The translations under genes were made by a program, and so were the position numbers. Under the pieces are notes generated by a model. That model was given only the letters and a program-made list of their open reading frames with translations, searched no databases and was not told the DNA's origin. A stretch of 40,652 nucleotides of DNA from Avimonoglobus sp965151315 (GTDB taxonomy: Bacteria; Bacillota; Clostridia; UBA1381). Location: contig CBCTZG010000018.1 of NCBI GenBank assembly GCA_965151315.1, positions 1 to 40,652 on the forward strand, given 5' to 3'. Of this stretch, positions 1-8,024 are shown piece by piece. Each line of letters opens with the position of its first letter. Within the stretch, counting starts at the first letter, position 1.

Positions 1-15
1 GGTTAACCTTTATAG

Positions 16-38
16 AACCACGCGACTATCGCGTGGTT
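16..38 (+). terminator. Hairpin with T-run, probable end of a gene left of the window
   Basis: Nine-base arms (16-24 and 30-38, AACCACGCG/CGCGTGGTT) close a five-base loop, and T residues follow on the plus strand. It would suit the 3' end of a plus-strand gene lying outside the window. No gene is visible here to confirm this. Confidence 0.45.
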
Positions 39-49
39 TTCGGTATACA

Positions 50-83
50 AAAAAGCTGTCAAGATTAATCTTGACAGCTTTTT
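50..83. terminator. Perfect 34-base palindrome, bidirectional terminator
   Basis: Seventeen-base arms are perfectly complementary, with A-runs at the left and T-runs at the right, so either strand gives a stem followed by uridines. It lies 6 bases past the stop codon of the YeiH-like gene on the minus strand. It also follows the possible plus-strand gene to the left. Confidence 0.85.
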
Positions 84-89
84 GAATCC

Positions 90-1136
90 TTACCAAATCC
101 CCAGCGCATACTGCATACCTAAGCTGACAGCAGCGATCGCCACCCAGCAGCAGAAGCCCAGCAGGATCGGTTTCGCGCCGCTTTTCACCAGCTTTACGAT
201 ATTGGTGTTTAAGCCGATAGCGCCCATAGCCATAATAATAAAAAATTTCGAAGCCTCCTTCAAAAACGCAAACACACTGCCGGCCGCGGCCATGGCCGGG
301 CTCCCCGCCGGGCATAAGGCGTTTACCAACGTGGTTACCAGGGAGGCCAGGATAAAATACAGGATAAACATGGGAAAAACCTGTTTTAACCGGAAAGCGG
401 TTTCTTTTCCGGATTTTTCTTTCCGCATCCGGAACAGCGCCAGTCCCAGTGTAATGGGGATAATCGCCAGCGTCCTGGTCAGCTTCACAATGGTAGCTGT
501 GTCCAGTGTGTTGGCGCCGGGATGCATACCGTCCCAGGCTGCGGCGGCAGCCGTTACCGAGGAGGTATCATTAACCGCGGTACCGGCAAACAGACCGAAG
601 CCAGCGTCCGTCAGTCCCAGCGCCGCGCCCAGGGTAGGGAAAATCAAGGCCGCGGCTACGTTAAATAGGAAGATTACAGAAATAGACTGGGCGATTTCTC
701 CCTCGTCCGCGTCAATCACCGGCGCCGCGGCGGCAATAGCTGAACCGCCGCAGATGGATGAGCCCACCCCGATCAATGTGGAGATTTTCCCTGGAACCCG
801 GAGCGCTTTATGCAGCAGATATGCCACAACCAACGCCGTGGTAATCGTAGATAAGATAATCGGCAGCGATTGAGCGCCGGTTTGGGCGATGGTGGATAGA
901 TCCAGCCCAAACCCCAGCAAAATTACCGCCAGCTGCAAAATTTTCTTTCCCGTAAAGGCGATTCCCGCTGCTGCCGGTCCTTTATTTTTGATCAGCAGGG
1001 TAAGAATCATCCCTGCCAAAATCGCAAATACCGGCCCGCCGATCACAGGCCAAAGCTTCCCTAAAAACCAGCAGGGCACTGCAATGGCAAAACACAGCAG
1101 AAGCCCTACACCGTTTTTTTTGCAAAATGTAATCAT
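90..1136 (-). CDS. YeiH-family putative sulfate exporter (UPF0324)
   Basis: The 348-residue protein is almost entirely hydrophobic segments, consistent with about ten transmembrane helices in the cytoplasmic membrane. Family landmarks are the N-terminal GGPVFAILAGM segment, the GVGSSICGGSAIAAAAPVI stretch near residues 122-140, and GTAVNDTSSVTAAA near 184-197. This matches the YeiH/UPF0324 'putative sulfate exporter' family in length and motif order. Transport of sulfate is a family name rather than something shown here. The ATG is preceded by GGAAAG. The gene is downstream of the secreted protein at 1288-3039, but a hairpin at 1175-1206 separates them, so it may have its own promoter. Confidence 0.85.
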   Translation of the reverse strand: MITFCKKNGVGLLLCFAIAVPCWFLGKLWPVIGGPVFAILAGMILTLLIKNKGPAAAGIAFTGKKILQLAVILLGFGLDLSTIAQTGAQSLPIILSTITTALVVAYLLHKALRVPGKISTLIGVGSSICGGSAIAAAAPVIDADEGEIAQSISVIFLFNVAAALIFPTLGAALGLTDAGFGLFAGTAVNDTSSVTAAAAAWDGMHPGANTLDTATIVKLTRTLAIIPITLGLALFRMRKEKSGKETAFRLKQVFPMFILYFILASLVTTLVNALCPAGSPAMAAAGSVFAFLKEASKFFIIMAMGAIGLNTNIVKLVKSGAKPILLGFCCWVAIAAVSLGMQYALGIW

Positions 1137-1174
1137 ACATACACCGCTTTCCTTTTCTCAATACTCCGATATAA

Positions 1175-1206
1175 AAATATGGCACACAAAAGAGCATGCC
1201 ATATTT
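1175..1206 (-). terminator. Hairpin terminator upstream of the YeiH-like gene
   Basis: Ten-base arms AAATATGGCA/TGCCATATTT surround a 12-base loop and are followed on the minus strand by TTAT. It would end transcription coming from the secreted-protein gene at 1288-3039. It is only 17 bases past the stop of the GGGtGRT remnant, so it may originally have served that copy. Confidence 0.65.
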
Positions 1207-1222
1207 AGATTTCATGCAAACC

Positions 1223-1281
1223 CTATTTCATTGCTTCTGCAACAGGCATACCCGGCCATGGGGTGTTCTCCGATTCGATTG
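1223..1281 (-). pseudogene. Decayed 3' fragment of a GGGtGRT gene
   Basis: Read on the minus strand this stretch ends ENTPWPGMPVAEAMK-stop. The intact GGGtGRT gene at 3161-4159 ends GNNPMVGMTVAVAVAVEEAMK-stop. At DNA level both copies share the 13-mer TATTTCATTGCTT (1224-1236 and 3162-3174) and CCATGGGGT, with small indels between. The fragment carries no start codon and no more than about 19 codons, so it is a relic. It sits between the secreted-protein gene and a hairpin. It probably reflects an old duplication or an insertion that split off a copy of the gene's end. Confidence 0.7.
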
Positions 1282-1287
1282 CGTACA

Positions 1288-3039
1288 TCATTCCGTTCCT
1301 TCATAGTACGGTTTCATCGTTTCCGAATCCCAAGCAAAAATCTGAATATCATTTCCTGTGTCTAAGAAATCAGATTCTGTTACAAACAAGTAATCGCAGC
1401 CTGCATTGATCAAAGCAGTGTCCATCACTATACTTGTTAGTTTATTATTTTGATAAGCGCATACAAATAAATTTACATTTTTATCCAGATAACTGCCATT
1501 ATGGAATTGCAGTTTCAATTCCTGATCGCCTTCGTCGCTGATCTGTTCCACGGTAATCGGATAGGCCGGGGGAAGCTGCGCAAGTGAAAAATCAAATTTT
1601 GTTTCGGCTTCTATTGCAGAGATGGTCTTTGCCTGCTCGGCCTGCTCTGTAAACCCATCGTCAGAACAATAAAACGTTTTTCCATGTTCTGCCGAACGCA
1701 AACCTATGGAATAATCGGTATACTCCATCGGTACAGATATGGTATATTGCCCATCTAATACATAGCCGGGAACTGATATTTCCTCCTGCTCCGTCACAGA
1801 ACGCCGCATAGAAGACGGATTTTTTACACGAGCAAAAATGGAGATATCTTCATACCGTCCGTTTTGAAGTTCACCGGAAATAATATTTGCCCCTAGTAAA
1901 GGAATGTCGATCTGGTCCTTGGTAAAATTCAGCCGTTCCGCCAGCAGGACGCTAAACCTGGTACCGTTTTCATTATAATGTCCCCATTTGCATAAGCCGC
2001 AAGTGGCCAATGGATAATGTTCGCCGTGTAACTCATAATACACAATCACTTGTCCGCAGTCCATGTCGTCATACAACGTAAAGCTGCCTGTCCCAGTATC
2101 CGGATCGATCTCTACCTCTGCGGAATCCAAGTAATAATGGGGCTCGCTGACGCTTTGCATCGTAACCGTCACCGTCAGTTCGTTTTTCACCGCAGACGCG
2201 GCGCCGGTAATCCTTCCGCTGATTTTGTTTGCGGGTGTGATATTGAAATCAATATTTCCCACATCCTCCTCTGTTACCGATACAGCGCGTTCTTCCCGCA
2301 AATATCTGCCTTCGTCAAAAACAACGCGCACGCTGTAGTCCTTATTCAACTCTGCAATCAGCTGATAGTCAATGCTGGTTTCACCAGCTGGTGAAACAAG
2401 GTGTGTATTATCACAGTAGGACCCTTGCGTATCTGCAAGCGAAATGGTGAACGACACATCTTCCTCCGCCGGCTCCGTCAGTTCTGCTTTGCCGGTGACC
2501 AGCCGCGACTCAAAAAAATCAAGCGTCATATCTACTGGTTTTTGCTCAAGGAGGTCCTCACGGATGTCAAACAGTACCTTTTTCCCGCCTACATAATGAT
2601 CAAAATCCACAATGGTACCAAAATATGCTTCACCGTATTCAAGCCGGCGCAATTCCATCTGATAGGAAACACTATTTTCCCCTTCCGGAATAATAACTGT
2701 TTGCTGGGCAAGCCGATATCCGGTCCCGGAGGTATGGAATATATCCGTTGCTTTGGGCAAATCAGGCTTACCTTCGCCCCAAAATCCCGGATGGAATAGT
2801 CCTCCGCCTCCGCCGCTGCCGCCCGGTTTGCTGGAATTGTCACGATCCGCGACATAGATCCGCACAGGGAAGCCCCCGGCAGGCGCGGTCATTCCGTCCG
2901 GAAGAAAAAGGGTCCCGAAAACTGTCCTATTCAGGTCATCTATCCCCAGTATGGCCGCCGAATCAGCAAAAGCGGTTTCGCAGGCAAACAGCATAGACAG
3001 AACCAAACTCATTAAAATGAAATACTTGTTCTTTCTCAT
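1288..3039 (-). CDS. Secreted multi-domain beta-sandwich protein, function unknown
   Basis: This 583-residue protein starts with a clear signal peptide (MRKNKYF, then a hydrophobic core, ending near the AFA at residues 23-25). The rest is predicted beta-rich with several repeating modules. There is a Gly-rich loop near residues 70-80 (KPGGSGGGGG). Segments such as ISGRITGA (around 275) and ISGELQNG (around 390) resemble carboxypeptidase-regulatory-like beta-sandwiches. The last 75 residues (LFVCAYQNNKLTSI, then IQIFAWDSETMKPYYEG) match a module also seen in the proteins at 38292-39962 and 34863-38228. There is no catalytic motif or wall anchor that I recognise. GGGGAT lies upstream of the ATG. 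I cannot assign a function; adhesion or glycan binding at the surface is a guess. Confidence 0.75.
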   Translation of the reverse strand: MRKNKYFILMSLVLSMLFACETAFADSAAILGIDDLNRTVFGTLFLPDGMTAPAGGFPVRIYVADRDNSSKPGGSGGGGGLFHPGFWGEGKPDLPKATDIFHTSGTGYRLAQQTVIIPEGENSVSYQMELRRLEYGEAYFGTIVDFDHYVGGKKVLFDIREDLLEQKPVDMTLDFFESRLVTGKAELTEPAEEDVSFTISLADTQGSYCDNTHLVSPAGETSIDYQLIAELNKDYSVRVVFDEGRYLREERAVSVTEEDVGNIDFNITPANKISGRITGAASAVKNELTVTVTMQSVSEPHYYLDSAEVEIDPDTGTGSFTLYDDMDCGQVIVYYELHGEHYPLATCGLCKWGHYNENGTRFSVLLAERLNFTKDQIDIPLLGANIISGELQNGRYEDISIFARVKNPSSMRRSVTEQEEISVPGYVLDGQYTISVPMEYTDYSIGLRSAEHGKTFYCSDDGFTEQAEQAKTISAIEAETKFDFSLAQLPPAYPITVEQISDEGDQELKLQFHNGSYLDKNVNLFVCAYQNNKLTSIVMDTALINAGCDYLFVTESDFLDTGNDIQIFAWDSETMKPYYEGTE

Positions 3040-3075
3040 TTACGATACATCCCCTTTTCCATTGCATTTTAGAAA

Positions 3076-3120
3076 GTTAGACACATCAATCGGGCCTTTG
3101 CTCAAAATGATGTGTCTAAC
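3076..3120 (-). terminator. Terminator of the NifU-like/GGGtGRT operon
   Basis: Perfect 13-base arms GTTAGACACATCA/TGATGTGTCTAAC flank a 19-base loop. They begin 40 bases past the GGGtGRT stop and are followed on the minus strand by TTTCTAAAA. The long stem is strong but the U-tract is interrupted, so termination may be partial. No convincing promoter for the secreted gene is visible between this hairpin and its start at 3039, so some read-through is possible. Confidence 0.7.
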
Positions 3121-3160
3121 TGTAAAATTACGTTATTCGGATGTCTAAAATCTGAAAAAC

Positions 3161-4159
3161 TTATTTCATTGCTTCCTCTACGGCGACCGCAACCGCGACA
3201 GTCATCCCAACCATGGGGTTGTTGCCCGCGCCGATCAGGCCCATCATTTCTACGTGGGCCGGAACGGAAGAGGAGCCAGCAAACTGCGCGTCAGAATGCA
3301 TCCGGCCCATGGTATCCGTCATACCATAGGAAGCGGGGCCTGCCGCCATGTTATCCGGGTGCAGGGTACGGCCTGTACCGCCGCCGGAGGCTACGGAGAA
3401 ATACTTCTTGCCCTGTTCAACGCATTCCTTCTTATAGGTTCCGGCAACCGGGTGCTGGAACCGGGTGGGGTTGGTGGAGTTTCCGGTGATGGAAACGTCA
3501 ACGCCCTCTAAGTGCATGATAGCAACGCCTTCCCGGACATCGTCCGCGCCGTAGCAGCGAACCTTTGCCCGTTCCCCATTGGAATACGCCTTTTCACTGA
3601 TTACCTGCACCTTACCAGTGTGGTAGTCAAACTGGGTCTTCACATAGGTAAATCCATTGATCCGGGAAATGATCTGGGCAGCGTCCTTACCCAGGCCGTT
3701 TAAGATTACCTTTAAGTCCTCTTTTCTGGCCTTGTTGGCGCTTCTGGCCAAGCCGATGGCGCCTTCCGCGGCCGCGAAGGATTCATGGCCCGCCAGGAAC
3801 GCAAAGCACTTAGTTTCATCCCGCAGAAGCATCGCGCCCAGGTTACCATGGCCCAGCCCTACCTTTCTGTCGTCAGCGACAGAACCGGGGATACAGAAGG
3901 ACTGGAGTCCCAGGCCGATCTTTTCCGCCGCGTCCGCGGCCTTTGTGCAGCCCTCTTTGATTGCGATAGCCGCGCCTACAATATACGCCCAGCAAGCGTT
4001 TTCAAAACAGATGGGCTGAATGCCCTTTACCATATTATATACGTCGATACCCTTATCGTCGCAGATTTGTTTTGCTTCCTCAATGGAGGAAATGCCGTGC
4101 TTCGAAAGCTCCGCGTTGATTTGATCAATTCTTCTTTCATAACTCTCAAATAAAGCCAT
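3161..4159 (-). CDS. GGGtGRT protein
   Basis: The 332-residue protein carries the name-giving motif SGGGTGRTLHP near residue 255. It also has a conserved C-terminus with GLIGAGNNPMVGMTV and a run of alternating Ala/Val. The N-terminal part has the ISSIEEAKQIC and ICFENACWAYIVGAA segments typical of the family. No signal peptide or membrane helix is apparent, so it should be cytosolic. As far as I recall the family has no proven activity but is usually found beside an IscU/NifU-like scaffold, as here: that gene ends 20 bases upstream. A good AGGAGG site precedes the ATG. A role in iron-sulfur or metal cofactor handling is inferred from the neighbour only. Identity of the family is nearly certain. 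Confidence 0.9.
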   Translation of the reverse strand: MALFESYERRIDQINAELSKHGISSIEEAKQICDDKGIDVYNMVKGIQPICFENACWAYIVGAAIAIKEGCTKAADAAEKIGLGLQSFCIPGSVADDRKVGLGHGNLGAMLLRDETKCFAFLAGHESFAAAEGAIGLARSANKARKEDLKVILNGLGKDAAQIISRINGFTYVKTQFDYHTGKVQVISEKAYSNGERAKVRCYGADDVREGVAIMHLEGVDVSITGNSTNPTRFQHPVAGTYKKECVEQGKKYFSVASGGGTGRTLHPDNMAAGPASYGMTDTMGRMHSDAQFAGSSSVPAHVEMMGLIGAGNNPMVGMTVAVAVAVEEAMK

Positions 4160-4179
4160 TTTCGCTACCTCCTTACCGA

Positions 4180-4872
4180 TTATTCATGCCGGGGGTCAAT
4201 GAGCTTCACAGCGTCGTCGACCCGGCCGTACTGTCCGCTGGCCTTTTGCAAAGCCTCGTTGGCGTCCATGCCCTTGGAAATCATTTCCATCATTTTGCCC
4301 AGGTGCACAAACTGATAACCGATAATCTCATTATCCGCGTCTACGGCGATCTTAGTGATATACCCTTCCGCCAGTTCCAAATACCGGGGCCCCTTTTCCA
4401 ATGTCGCATATGTAGTGCCTACCTGGGAACGCAGGCCCTTGCCCAGATCCTCCAGGCCGGCGCCGATGGGCAGGCCGTCCTCGGAGAACGCCGTCTGGGT
4501 CCGTCCGTATACAATCTGCAAAAACAGTTCCCGCATGGCTGTGTTGATGGCGTCGCAGACCAGGTCGGAATTGAGCGCCTCCAAAATGGTCTTGCCGACC
4601 AGGATCTCAGAAGCCATCGCGGCGGAGTGGGTCATGCCGGAGCAGCCGACAGTTTCCACCAGCGCCTCCTGGATCACGCCTTCCTTCACGTTTAGGGTCA
4701 GCTTACAGGTGCCCTGCTGGGGCGCGCACCAGCCGATCCCGTGGGTCAGGCCCGAAATGTCCTTGATTTCTTTTGCCTTTGTCCAGTTCCCCTCTTGAGG
4801 AATCGGCGCAGGCCCATGATTGACGCCCTTCGCCAGAGGGCACATTGCTTCTACTTCGCTTGAATATTTCAT
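4180..4872 (-). CDS. NifU/IscU-like iron-sulfur cluster assembly scaffold protein
   Basis: At 230 residues it is longer than a usual IscU domain (about 130). The core is recognisable: GTCKLTLNVKEGVI around 54-67, then VGCSGMTHSAAMASEILVGK around 76-95. The second segment corresponds to the scaffold's conserved middle cysteine helix. Cysteines 56 and 77 line up with two of the three cluster ligands; the third canonical cysteine (the HCS motif) is not seen, though Cys11, Cys49 and Cys106 are present. The C-terminal 90 residues are an extension found in the GGGtGRT-associated type. It probably assembles or carries a cluster for the partner encoded just downstream. GAAAGGAG precedes the ATG and a sigma-A promoter lies at 4928-4955. 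Confidence 0.85.
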   Translation of the reverse strand: MKYSSEVEAMCPLAKGVNHGPAPIPQEGNWTKAKEIKDISGLTHGIGWCAPQQGTCKLTLNVKEGVIQEALVETVGCSGMTHSAAMASEILVGKTILEALNSDLVCDAINTAMRELFLQIVYGRTQTAFSEDGLPIGAGLEDLGKGLRSQVGTTYATLEKGPRYLELAEGYITKIAVDADNEIIGYQFVHLGKMMEMISKGMDANEALQKASGQYGRVDDAVKLIDPRHE

Positions 4873-4927
4873 GTGTTCTGCTCCTTTCAGTTTTTACATA
4901 TACCGGCATAATTCGCCATTCTTGTTC

Positions 4928-4955
4928 ATTATATCATAAATTTCACAATATGCAA
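4928..4955 (-). promoter_or_regulatory. Sigma-A promoter of the NifU-like/GGGtGRT operon
   Basis: The minus strand has TTGCAT (4950-4955), a 16-base spacer and TATAAT (4928-4933). A TG dinucleotide one base before the -10 makes an extended -10. It is about 55 bases upstream of the NifU-like start codon. Confidence 0.7.
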
Positions 4956-5022
4956 GCCATAATCTGTAAAATCATTTCTTAGCACAAAAAATTTTACCCC
5001 TTATTTTGTTTTTTGGGCAAAT

Positions 5023-6699
5023 CTACAGCCCAAGCCGGAAGGTGATTTCAAAATCTGTTCCCGCGGGATAGTCGATCAGATATACCGTCAAATCCTGGGC
5101 CTGATGATTCTTGATCACCTGCTGAGAAACAGCGGGCTTTTCACCGCAGATCAGCGTAACAGCGCCTACCTGTAGTCCCTCGGCTGTTTCCGCCGGAGAA
5201 ATCACCGACACAAACCGTTCCACCGCCTGGCAGTCCGGCTGAGCAAACTGGAACGTATCCCGGAGCTGGACGCCGTCCTCTAAAAGCCGGAATTCCCGGA
5301 CAAGGCTGGAAAGCGCTGGAATGCCGTAAGCGCCGGCCAGCTCCAGGGTAAAGCTGTCCTTTGTCCGTTCTAAAACCGCCGCCTGCCGTTCCGCCCCCGG
5401 CATCTGCTCCCGGCCGTCAATGATCGGCACGCTGTGGCCCCGGGAAGAATTGCCTAAAATTGTATACCGCTGATCCCCGAAATATTCCCGGGTATATTCT
5501 CCGGCCCCCAGATCGCACAGGCACTGTACTCCCCCGGCCGTCAAAATAAAACCGCCCAGGTCATTGTGGTTGTGCGGCTCCCCGTTATGGCCTCCTTTCG
5601 CCGCGAAGGCATACCCCTCCCGCCGGGCGATGAACCATTGGGCGTCGACGTAATACGCGTCCTGGACCGGCTCCCCTGCCGGCGCCAAGGCTGGGTCCGT
5701 CCAGAAAAACTGCCGGACAAGAGGCGCGAACCGGATCAGGTTGATCCCATCCCCCAGATGGATTTTCGCCTGGCAGGCCGGCCTGGGGATCTGGATTTCT
5801 TCCGGGAAGGCGCGTTTTAAGAAAAAGGCCAGCCCGGCCTCGCAGGTTTGGCGCATATGCCCGTCGGAAAAGCTGACCGCCGTATCGCTCTGCATATACA
5901 TATGCTGCTGGAACATGGCAATATTCCGGATTTTCTCCTGATGGATCAGGTCCGTGCCGTTCCACTCCAGCAATAGCTGGGCAAAATAAATAAAGTATCC
6001 AAATCCATATGACCAGTAGGCCAGCCCTTCCGTGCAGGCGCCGTCGTCCCCATAGCCCGAGAAAAACTGATCAAACGCCGCCGTCAGCCGCGGCTCCACC
6101 TGGGGATACCGCTCCGGCGCCAGATACAGATACGTCATTCCCACGCAGCCGGCGCACACCGCGGACCAGTTGTTGGTCATGGTTTCCCAGTTAAACGTCC
6201 GCCGGTCCATCGCGCCGAAAATCCGCGCTTCGGTTTCATAGCGGATCCGCCGCCGGATCTGGGGGGACAGCCTATCCCCCAGGATATAGTCGATCTCCGC
6301 CAGCGCTTGGGCGGTTTCCGCCGCGAACAAATCAATCTGGGTATGGATATCCGCCATGTCCTGTTCAATGTCCACATGCGCCGGGACCGCCCAGGTAAAT
6401 TCATCACAGATGGCCCAGACCATATTTTCCAAAGCGGCCCGATCCGCCGCTTCTCCATACAGAAGAAACCGAAGGAACAGCCCGTTCATTCTGGCCCGCC
6501 GGTCAAAGTAGGATTTTTCATATTCCTTCCGGGATCCGGTTTCATATACGATCATCATTTCGTCCAGCCGGACGGCCGGCGTATCCCCGTTTTGGTAATG
6601 GGTGCATATTTCTTTCAAATCCGCTAAAAAGGGCTTATAAAACGAATCGGCCTTGATGTTTTCGATCCGCTGCATGTCCCTGGTTTCTGGAAAAAGCAT
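5023..6699 (-). CDS. Heparinase II/III-like family protein (polysaccharide lyase type)
   Basis: I choose the ATG at 6699, giving 558 residues, because GGAGGCGAGG sits just upstream. A longer frame from a TTG at 6735 would start inside the promoter's -10 box. The N-terminal 300 residues form an alpha/alpha-toroid-like helical region (WETMTNNWSAVCAGCVG, then DGACTEGLAYWSYGFGYF). These carry the Asn, Glu and Tyr residues usually involved in lyase catalysis. The C-terminal half is the heparinase II/III beta-sandwich, with GGHNGEPHNHNDLGGFIL near residues 375-392 giving the conserved His/Asn cluster. No signal peptide is present, so it acts on imported oligosaccharides. The substrate (uronic-acid glycan such as alginate, heparinoid or pectin-derived) cannot be told. 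Confidence 0.85.
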   Translation of the reverse strand: MLFPETRDMQRIENIKADSFYKPFLADLKEICTHYQNGDTPAVRLDEMMIVYETGSRKEYEKSYFDRRARMNGLFLRFLLYGEAADRAALENMVWAICDEFTWAVPAHVDIEQDMADIHTQIDLFAAETAQALAEIDYILGDRLSPQIRRRIRYETEARIFGAMDRRTFNWETMTNNWSAVCAGCVGMTYLYLAPERYPQVEPRLTAAFDQFFSGYGDDGACTEGLAYWSYGFGYFIYFAQLLLEWNGTDLIHQEKIRNIAMFQQHMYMQSDTAVSFSDGHMRQTCEAGLAFFLKRAFPEEIQIPRPACQAKIHLGDGINLIRFAPLVRQFFWTDPALAPAGEPVQDAYYVDAQWFIARREGYAFAAKGGHNGEPHNHNDLGGFILTAGGVQCLCDLGAGEYTREYFGDQRYTILGNSSRGHSVPIIDGREQMPGAERQAAVLERTKDSFTLELAGAYGIPALSSLVREFRLLEDGVQLRDTFQFAQPDCQAVERFVSVISPAETAEGLQVGAVTLICGEKPAVSQQVIKNHQAQDLTVYLIDYPAGTDFEITFRLGL

Positions 6700-6726
6700 A
6701 GCCTCGCCTCCAACAATTTTTCCTTT

Positions 6727-6755
6727 ATTATACAAAATTTGAAAACGCCTTGCAA
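6727..6755 (-). promoter_or_regulatory. Promoter of the heparinase II/III-like gene
   Basis: The minus strand shows TTGCAA (6750-6755), a 17-base spacer and a consensus TATAAT (6727-6732), 27 bases before the start codon at 6699. Its -35 is 18 bases from the -35 of the divergent promoter. Confidence 0.75.
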
Positions 6756-6773
6756 CAGAATTTTGAAAATATC

Positions 6774-6802
6774 TTGATTTTATCAGATAGAAGTTTTATA
6801 AT
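6774..6802 (+). promoter_or_regulatory. Promoter of the aldo/keto reductase-ECF S operon
   Basis: TTGATT (6774-6779), a 17-base spacer and a consensus TATAAT (6797-6802) lie 82 bases before the ATG at 6884. The resulting leader is about 75 bases. The two divergent promoters lie back to back, which would allow shared control. Confidence 0.7.
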
Positions 6803-6883
6803 ATTGAATATGTATGCTACCTGCGGTTGTCAAAAGGCTAAGCCTGAATGCGGCCCGCCGCGGGCAAAAAAGGAGTTGGATAT

Positions 6884-8014
6884 ATGGAAACAAGACAGTA
6901 TAAGAATACCGGGAAAGAAATTTCTCTGTTAGGCTTCGGCACCATGCGCCTGCCGCTTTTAGACCCGGAAAAGCACCCCATCGACTGGCCCGCCGCGGAA
7001 AAGCTGATCGACTACGCCTATGCCCACGGAGTCAACTATTTTGATACGGCCTACATGTATCATGCCGGGGAATCGGAGCGTTTTATCGGCCACGCCCTGA
7101 AAAAATACCCCCGGGACAGCTACTTCCTGGCTAGCAAGATGCCCGCATGGATGGCCAAGGACATGGACGGCGTGGATCGGATCTTCAACGAGCAGTTAGA
7201 GCGCTGCGGCGTAGATTATTTTGACTTTTATCTTTGTCATTCCCTGACCCGGGCCAATTTTGAAATTTACAATCAGATTGATATTTACGGCTATCTGGCC
7301 CAAAAGAAAAAGGAAGGGAAAATCCGCCAGCTGGGCTTTTCCTTCCATGACGGCCCAGCGCTTTTAGAGGAACTCCTGGCCCGGTTTGAATGGGATTTTG
7401 CCCAGTTGCAGCTGAATTATTTAGACTGGGATGTACAAAATTCAAAAAAGCTGTATGCAATGTTAGAAGCCAAGGGGCTTCCCTGCGTGGTGATGGAACC
7501 AGTCCGAGGCGGCGCGCTGGCCACGCTGTGCCCGGAGGCTGTCGATATCTTTAAAGCCGCCGCGCCGGATCAAAGCGCCGCCTCCTGGGCGATTCGCTTT
7601 GCTGCTTCCCTGCCTAATGTAATGACTGTCCTCAGCGGAATGTCCGATCAGGCGCAGGTGGAGGACAACATCCAAACCATGACCGACTTCCAGCCGCTGA
7701 CCGAGGCTGACTATGCTGTGATCCAGCAAGCCAAGACGGCTTATCAGGACAGCCGGACCGTACCCTGCACTGGCTGCCGGTACTGTATGGACTGTCCCGC
7801 CGGGGTGGATATCCCCCTTTTGTTCTCGCTCTATAACAGCTATATCCGGGCAGAGGACAAAAAGGCCTTTGTGGAGGCTTATCAGGCCGCAGGCCCGGGA
7901 AAACAGGCCCATAACTGCGTTTCCTGCGGCATCTGCGCTTCCCACTGTCCGCAGGGGATCGCGATCCCGGAGAAAATCAAGCTGGTAGGTGACTTATACG
8001 GCCAACTGAAATAA
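6884..8014 (+). CDS. Aldo/keto reductase with C-terminal 4Fe-4S domain
   Basis: The ATG at 6884 follows AAAAAAGGAG, giving 376 residues; an in-frame ATG 12 codons upstream has no such site. Residues 1-280 form the TIM barrel: GFGTMRLPL near the N-terminus, YFDTAYMYHAGESE (catalytic Asp and Tyr), LASKMP (Lys) and DFYLCHS (His). The C-terminus has two cysteine clusters, CTGCRYCMDCP and CVSCGICASHCPQ, the signature of a ferredoxin-like domain. This is the common clostridial 'aldo/keto reductase, 4Fe-4S' type, expected to be a cytosolic NAD(P)H- or ferredoxin-linked oxidoreductase. The substrate is unknown. It is followed 10 bases later by an ECF S-component gene, so reductase and transporter may share a substrate or only a transcript. 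Confidence 0.9.
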   Translation: METRQYKNTGKEISLLGFGTMRLPLLDPEKHPIDWPAAEKLIDYAYAHGVNYFDTAYMYHAGESERFIGHALKKYPRDSYFLASKMPAWMAKDMDGVDRIFNEQLERCGVDYFDFYLCHSLTRANFEIYNQIDIYGYLAQKKKEGKIRQLGFSFHDGPALLEELLARFEWDFAQLQLNYLDWDVQNSKKLYAMLEAKGLPCVVMEPVRGGALATLCPEAVDIFKAAAPDQSAASWAIRFAASLPNVMTVLSGMSDQAQVEDNIQTMTDFQPLTEADYAVIQQAKTAYQDSRTVPCTGCRYCMDCPAGVDIPLLFSLYNSYIRAEDKKAFVEAYQAAGPGKQAHNCVSCGICASHCPQGIAIPEKIKLVGDLYGQLK

Positions 8015-8024
8015 GGGTGGAACT

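Noticed and set aside
6700..6735. Longer start (TTG) for the heparinase-like gene
   Set aside because: It begins within a base of a consensus -10 box, while the ATG at 6699 has a strong GGAGG site.
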